Assembly (NCBI GenBank): GCA_002763155.1
Contig: PFCU01000031.1
Span: forward strand, 1-8,233
Source of the DNA: Candidatus Pacearchaeota archaeon CG10_big_fil_rev_8_21_14_0_10_30_48
GTDB lineage: Archaea; Nanobdellota; Nanobdellia; Pacearchaeales; GW2011-AR1
Length of the DNA: 8,233 nt
Direction of reading: 5' to 3'
The notes under the pieces were generated by a model that was given only the letters and a program-made list of their open reading frames with translations, was not told the DNA's origin and did not search any database. Of this stretch, positions 5,540 to 8,233 are shown one piece after another (position 1 is the first letter of the stretch; each line of letters starts with the position of its first letter). The translations under genes and the position numbers were made by a program.

Positions 5540-6649
5540 TTAATTCTTCAAAAACTTAGGAATTTCCTTCTCGGCTTTTTTTCTTGCTTCTTGGTGTTTT
5601 TTTAGAAAAGTGTTAATTTTTTCAATTGTGTATTTTTTCAGTTCACCTGTTGTGAGTTTCCCCTTTATGTAATCTTCTTCGATTTTAGCTAATTTTTTAT
5701 CATCTTCTTCAAACATCATTTTTAAATATTGGAATGAAACATCAACATCGGGATTTCCACCTTTTTTTCGGTGTAATTCAAGGGTTTCTTGGCCTCCTGA
5801 AAATGCGTATTTGTTTATTTTGTTTGCGACTTCTTCTGGAGAGTCTGTCATTGCAATAAAAGAGGTTGGATCTGAAGAAGACATTTTTCCTCCTGAAAGT
5901 CCGGGCATGAATAAATTATACGTGGAACTTAGCTGGATAAATTTTGGTTCTTTTACTCTTTTGGAAATATCTCTTGTTAATCTTAAATGCGGGTCTTGGT
6001 CAATTCCTACTGGAACAACTATTGGAAGAGGACCCTCAAATTCTTTTAGTTGTGGATGCAACATATCAGATGCTTGTAAAAGTGATGAGAGCATTTTTCC
6101 CGGAGTGATTTCTCCATAAGCTCCTTTGAATTCATTGAAAGTTACGTGTTTGGCTAATAAATTTTGTAAACGATAATATGCATTTGATCTTTTCGCGTTA
6201 GTGTCTCTTTCGCTTTGGAAATAAATTTCTAAATTTTTTTTCTTTAATCCGAGGGCGATATAATTTTTTATATATTCATGTAAGGCAATTCTTTTGCTAT
6301 CTTCAAAACTTTGATTTCTTTGATGATATGCTTCGATATCTGCGACGGCAATGTAAATTTTAGCGCCGAGGTTTTGCCAGAAAATCATTTGTTTTGCAAT
6401 TAAAGCGTGGCCTATGTGAAATCGTCCAGTAGGCATTAATCCTGTCATCATTACAAAAGGTTTTTTGTTTTTCTTAGCTTCTAAAATTCTTTGGATGTCT
6501 CGATGAGCAAAAACTATCTTTCTTCTAAAAAGTAATTCTTTATTGAACTCTTCTGGAAGTTCTTTTAACAGAGAAATCCCAAATTCTTTCACTAACTTTT
6601 CATAGTTTACATCACCTTCAACTTCCCACGGGGTTACTTTCTGAGACAT
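5540..6649 (-). CDS. trpS: Tryptophanyl-tRNA synthetase, archaeal/eukaryotic type
   Basis: Charges tRNA-Trp with tryptophan (class Ic synthetase, Rossmann fold). The N-terminus TPWEVEGDVNYEKLVKEFG (6-24) is typical of archaeal and eukaryotic TrpRS and absent from bacterial ones. The HIGH signature is exact (GRFHIGHA, HIGH at 78-81) and the KMSKS loop is KMSSS (255-259, GLSGGKMSSSDPTSFI), the usual form in this group. PVGIDQDPHLRLTRDI (213-228) is the conserved substrate-binding segment. The 369-residue length is normal for compact archaeal members, with no added N-terminal domain. The start is supported by TTTATAAA at -29. It is divergent from the 65-residue ORF across a 92-nt gap. The 203-residue gene lies 61 nt downstream on the same strand and has its own TATA box. 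Confidence 0.97.
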   Translation of the reverse strand: MSQKVTPWEVEGDVNYEKLVKEFGISLLKELPEEFNKELLFRRKIVFAHRDIQRILEAKKNKKPFVMMTGLMPTGRFHIGHALIAKQMIFWQNLGAKIYIAVADIEAYHQRNQSFEDSKRIALHEYIKNYIALGLKKKNLEIYFQSERDTNAKRSNAYYRLQNLLAKHVTFNEFKGAYGEITPGKMLSSLLQASDMLHPQLKEFEGPLPIVVPVGIDQDPHLRLTRDISKRVKEPKFIQLSSTYNLFMPGLSGGKMSSSDPTSFIAMTDSPEEVANKINKYAFSGGQETLELHRKKGGNPDVDVSFQYLKMMFEEDDKKLAKIEEDYIKGKLTTGELKKYTIEKINTFLKKHQEARKKAEKEIPKFLKN

Positions 6650-6670
6650 AATTTATTTAGGAGAATGGAT

Positions 6671-6678
6671 TTTATAAA
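6671..6678 (-). promoter_or_regulatory. TATA box of trpS
   Basis: TTTATAAA reading leftward with first T at 6678, 29 nt before the A of ATG at 6649. No Shine-Dalgarno is present immediately before the ATG, which fits a leaderless mRNA. Confidence 0.7.
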
Positions 6679-6712
6679 TGTAGGGTTGAAGGGTTAGGAA
6701 ATCAAAGAAATA

Positions 6713-6720
6713 TTTATATA
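6713..6720 (+). promoter_or_regulatory. TATA box of the 65-residue ORF
   Basis: TTTATATA with first T at 6713, exactly 29 nt before ATG at 6742. It sits inside the 15-mer AATATTTATATAGTT (6709-6723), which is repeated exactly at 7035-7049 before the surface-protein gene with the same distance to ATG. Confidence 0.7.
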
Positions 6721-6741
6721 GTTTTGAGTTATGTTAATAAA

Positions 6742-6939
6742 ATGTTAGATAGATTATTTTATACAATATTTAGAGCATTAGTTGATGATGTTGAGCCCTA
6801 TTATCATCCAAGTCAGTTAGAAGAAAAAGGATATGATAAAATACTTGCGAAAGAGATGGATGATTTTCCAAGATCTAATGATCAGATTGAATATGTTTTT
6901 TTAGATTTGATTCCAATTAGTGGAAGTTTTGCAAGATAA
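6742..6939 (+). CDS. Unknown 65-residue protein, possibly truncated by an in-frame TAA
   Basis: MLDRLFYTIFRALVDDVEPYYHPSQ...LIPISGSFAR, a small protein with an amphipathic, partly hydrophobic N-terminus and an acidic middle; I do not recognise it. A TTG at 6724 would add six residues, but the TATA box lies exactly 29 nt before ATG 6742 and only 11 nt before the TTG, so ATG is chosen. Immediately after the TAA (6937-6939) the same frame continues with ATG ACT CAT for 19 more codons (to 6999), so the gene may be a shortened relative of an ~85-residue protein, or the second part may be chance. It has its own promoter, divergent from trpS. Confidence 0.6.
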   Translation: MLDRLFYTIFRALVDDVEPYYHPSQLEEKGYDKILAKEMDDFPRSNDQIEYVFLDLIPISGSFAR

Positions 6940-6999
6940 ATGACTCATATTTATCAAACTTGTGGGATTCCTATTTTTGCTCCTCCAGAAAGAGATTGA
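6940..6999 (+). other. Short in-frame continuation after the TAA of the 65-residue ORF
   Basis: ATG directly follows TAA in the same frame and reads MTHIYQTCGIPIFAPPERD before TGA at 6997. It is too short to call a gene alone. It is either the broken-off 3' end of the upstream ORF, a tiny second cistron, or chance. Confidence 0.2.
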
Positions 7000-7038
7000 G
7001 AATTCTTTTGAAAAGGGTTAACTTCCTCTAGGATAATA

Positions 7039-7046
7039 TTTATATA
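7039..7046 (+). promoter_or_regulatory. TATA box of the surface-protein gene
   Basis: TTTATATA with first T at 7039, 29 nt before ATG at 7068, within the repeated 15-mer at 7035-7049. Predicts a leaderless mRNA. Confidence 0.7.
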
Positions 7047-7067
7047 GTTAATCTCAATTTATTTCAT

Positions 7068-8233
7068 ATGGAAAAAAGAGTGATTGCAATATTTGTATTT
7101 TTGATTTTTATGATGTCATTTGCTTCAGCAGAAATATTTTTTTCTCAACAACCGAAGGAAGTTTATAGTTTCGGAGACCAGATAAAAGTAGTTCTTGGTT
7201 CAGATGGTTCTGGAGGATGGGTAAATGCTGGTTTGGTTTGTGATAATTCTTCTAAAAAAATGGTTTTCTTTCATTATGTTACTCCCGAGGAAACTAATAT
7301 TCCTTTTAGCGTCCCTCTTACTAAAGATTTCTTAAGAGACATGCAAGGCGATTGTTATTTCTCCCTATTATTCAATAATCAAACAAAAGAGAGTTTACAT
7401 TTTGATATTTCAAGTTCTTTAGATGTGAAAGTTAACTTCAATAATAAATTATTTAATCCGAATGAAAGCGTTCAATTTAGCGGAACTGTTTCGAAAAAGA
7501 ATGGTGATAAAGTTAATGGTTTTGCAGAGGTTAGTTTTCCTTATAATGCTGTTCAAATAATTGTTCCTGTTACCGACGGAAAATTTAATGGAAATATTTC
7601 ATTACAAGAAAATATCCCTGCAGGAGAACATGATTTGAGTTTTTTTGTTTATCAAAAAAACGAGGCAGGAGAGGTAACAAATTTTTATCTTTCTAATTCT
7701 TCAATTAGTGTTATGAAAAAACCAAGATTATTAGAAATTGAAGTTCCAGAAAATATTGCTCCAAATAATGAGTTAGATTTTACAGCGCATCTTTACGATC
7801 AGGCTGATTCAATTATCGACGGTGTTCCTGTTGCATTTACATTAGTTAATCCAAATGGAGAACAAGTGCTTAATATCCTTTCTGAGACAGAAGTTACAGA
7901 ATATTATACAATACAGAAAAATGCGCAATTAGGATTTTGGAATTTAACTGCTAAATCAGAAGGGTTAATTTCAGAGTCATTTGATGTTTTTATTAATGCA
8001 AATGTTGAAGCAGAATTCTTGTTAATAAATAATACTTTAGTTATAAAAAATGTTGGGAATGTTCCTTATGATAAACTTGTTCAAATTAAAATTGGGGAAA
8101 ACTATACAGAAATTTTAGCTCTTAATATTAGTCTTTTAGGAAGTGTTGAATTTGATTTGGAGGCGCCTGATGGAGAGTATTCTATTTTTGTTGATGATGG
8201 AAAAGTTAATCTAGAGAAATCTACATTTTTGAC
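7068..8233 (+). CDS. Secreted surface protein with Ig-like domains, 3' end missing
   Basis: An open frame runs from ATG 7068 to the window edge (388 complete codons, no stop). Residues 1-21 are a classical Sec signal peptide (MEKRVIAIFVFLIFMMSFASA) with cleavage expected after ASA (19-21). The mature part is beta-rich and looks like successive Ig-like modules: about 22-115 (with C58 and C96, a possible disulphide), about 117-215, about 218-311 and about 313-380, the last with NVGNVPYDKL resembling CARDB-type repeats. Nine N-x-S/T sequons are visible (for example N60, N104, N176, N210, N292, N346), fitting N-glycosylation of an archaeal cell-surface protein. Function may be structural or adhesive; the missing C-terminus would show whether it is membrane-anchored. 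Start is supported by TATA at -29. Confidence 0.85.
   Translation, partial: MEKRVIAIFVFLIFMMSFASAEIFFSQQPKEVYSFGDQIKVVLGSDGSGGWVNAGLVCDNSSKKMVFFHYVTPEETNIPFSVPLTKDFLRDMQGDCYFSLLFNNQTKESLHFDISSSLDVKVNFNNKLFNPNESVQFSGTVSKKNGDKVNGFAEVSFPYNAVQIIVPVTDGKFNGNISLQENIPAGEHDLSFFVYQKNEAGEVTNFYLSNSSISVMKKPRLLEIEVPENIAPNNELDFTAHLYDQADSIIDGVPVAFTLVNPNGEQVLNILSETEVTEYYTIQKNAQLGFWNLTAKSEGLISESFDVFINANVEAEFLLINNTLVIKNVGNVPYDKLVQIKIGENYTEILALNISLLGSVEFDLEAPDGEYSIFVDDGKVNLEKSTFL

Noticed and set aside
6724..6741. TTG start at 6724 for the small ORF at 6742-6939
   Set aside because: The TATA box is only 11 nt from this TTG but exactly 29 nt from ATG 6742, the spacing shared by six other genes.

Overview
This AT-rich window most likely comes from a small-genome DPANN archaeon of the Pacearchaeota/Woesearchaeota/Nanoarchaeota kind. 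The evidence is an archaeal-type threonyl-tRNA synthetase (N-terminal archaeal editing domain, no TGS domain), an archaeal/eukaryotic-type tryptophanyl-tRNA synthetase, short gene spacing, and TATA boxes at an almost fixed distance from start codons with few Shine-Dalgarno sites. The lineage is inferred from these traits, not from a database match.

Layout. 1-324 (-): 5' part of an unknown gene running off the left edge. 417-3006 (-): a very small protein-kinase-like gene, a 123-nt gap with three hairpins, thrS, and an 82-residue unknown ORF overlapping the thrS 3' end. 3110-3940 (+): an alpha/beta-hydrolase, divergent from the kinase. 4043-4819 (+): an exported SleB-like (Hydrolase_2) cell-wall hydrolase, convergent with an unknown 203-residue gene (4867-5478, -). 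5540-6649 (-): trpS. 6742-6939 (+): a 65-residue unknown ORF. 7068 to the right edge (+): a secreted, sequon-rich surface protein with Ig-like beta domains, truncated by the window. The window has no gene-free stretch above 130 nt, and I found no tRNA, rRNA, CRISPR array or insertion sequence.

Regulation. In seven genes the first T of a TATA box lies exactly 29 nt before the A of ATG, which predicts leaderless mRNAs and fixes several starts. thrS is the clear exception. It has no TATA at -29 but has one further upstream whose predicted start site falls at the 5' base of the first of three consecutive hairpins, so thrS probably has an ~81-nt structured leader. A GAGRTARCC element sits just downstream of the TATA-like sequence of thrS, the SleB-like gene and the 203-residue gene, and may link their expression.

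The most unusual content is the thrS leader, the shared TATA+GAGRTARCC element, and an exported peptidoglycan-hydrolase-type protein in a cell that should lack peptidoglycan, next to an unknown gene with the same promoter element.
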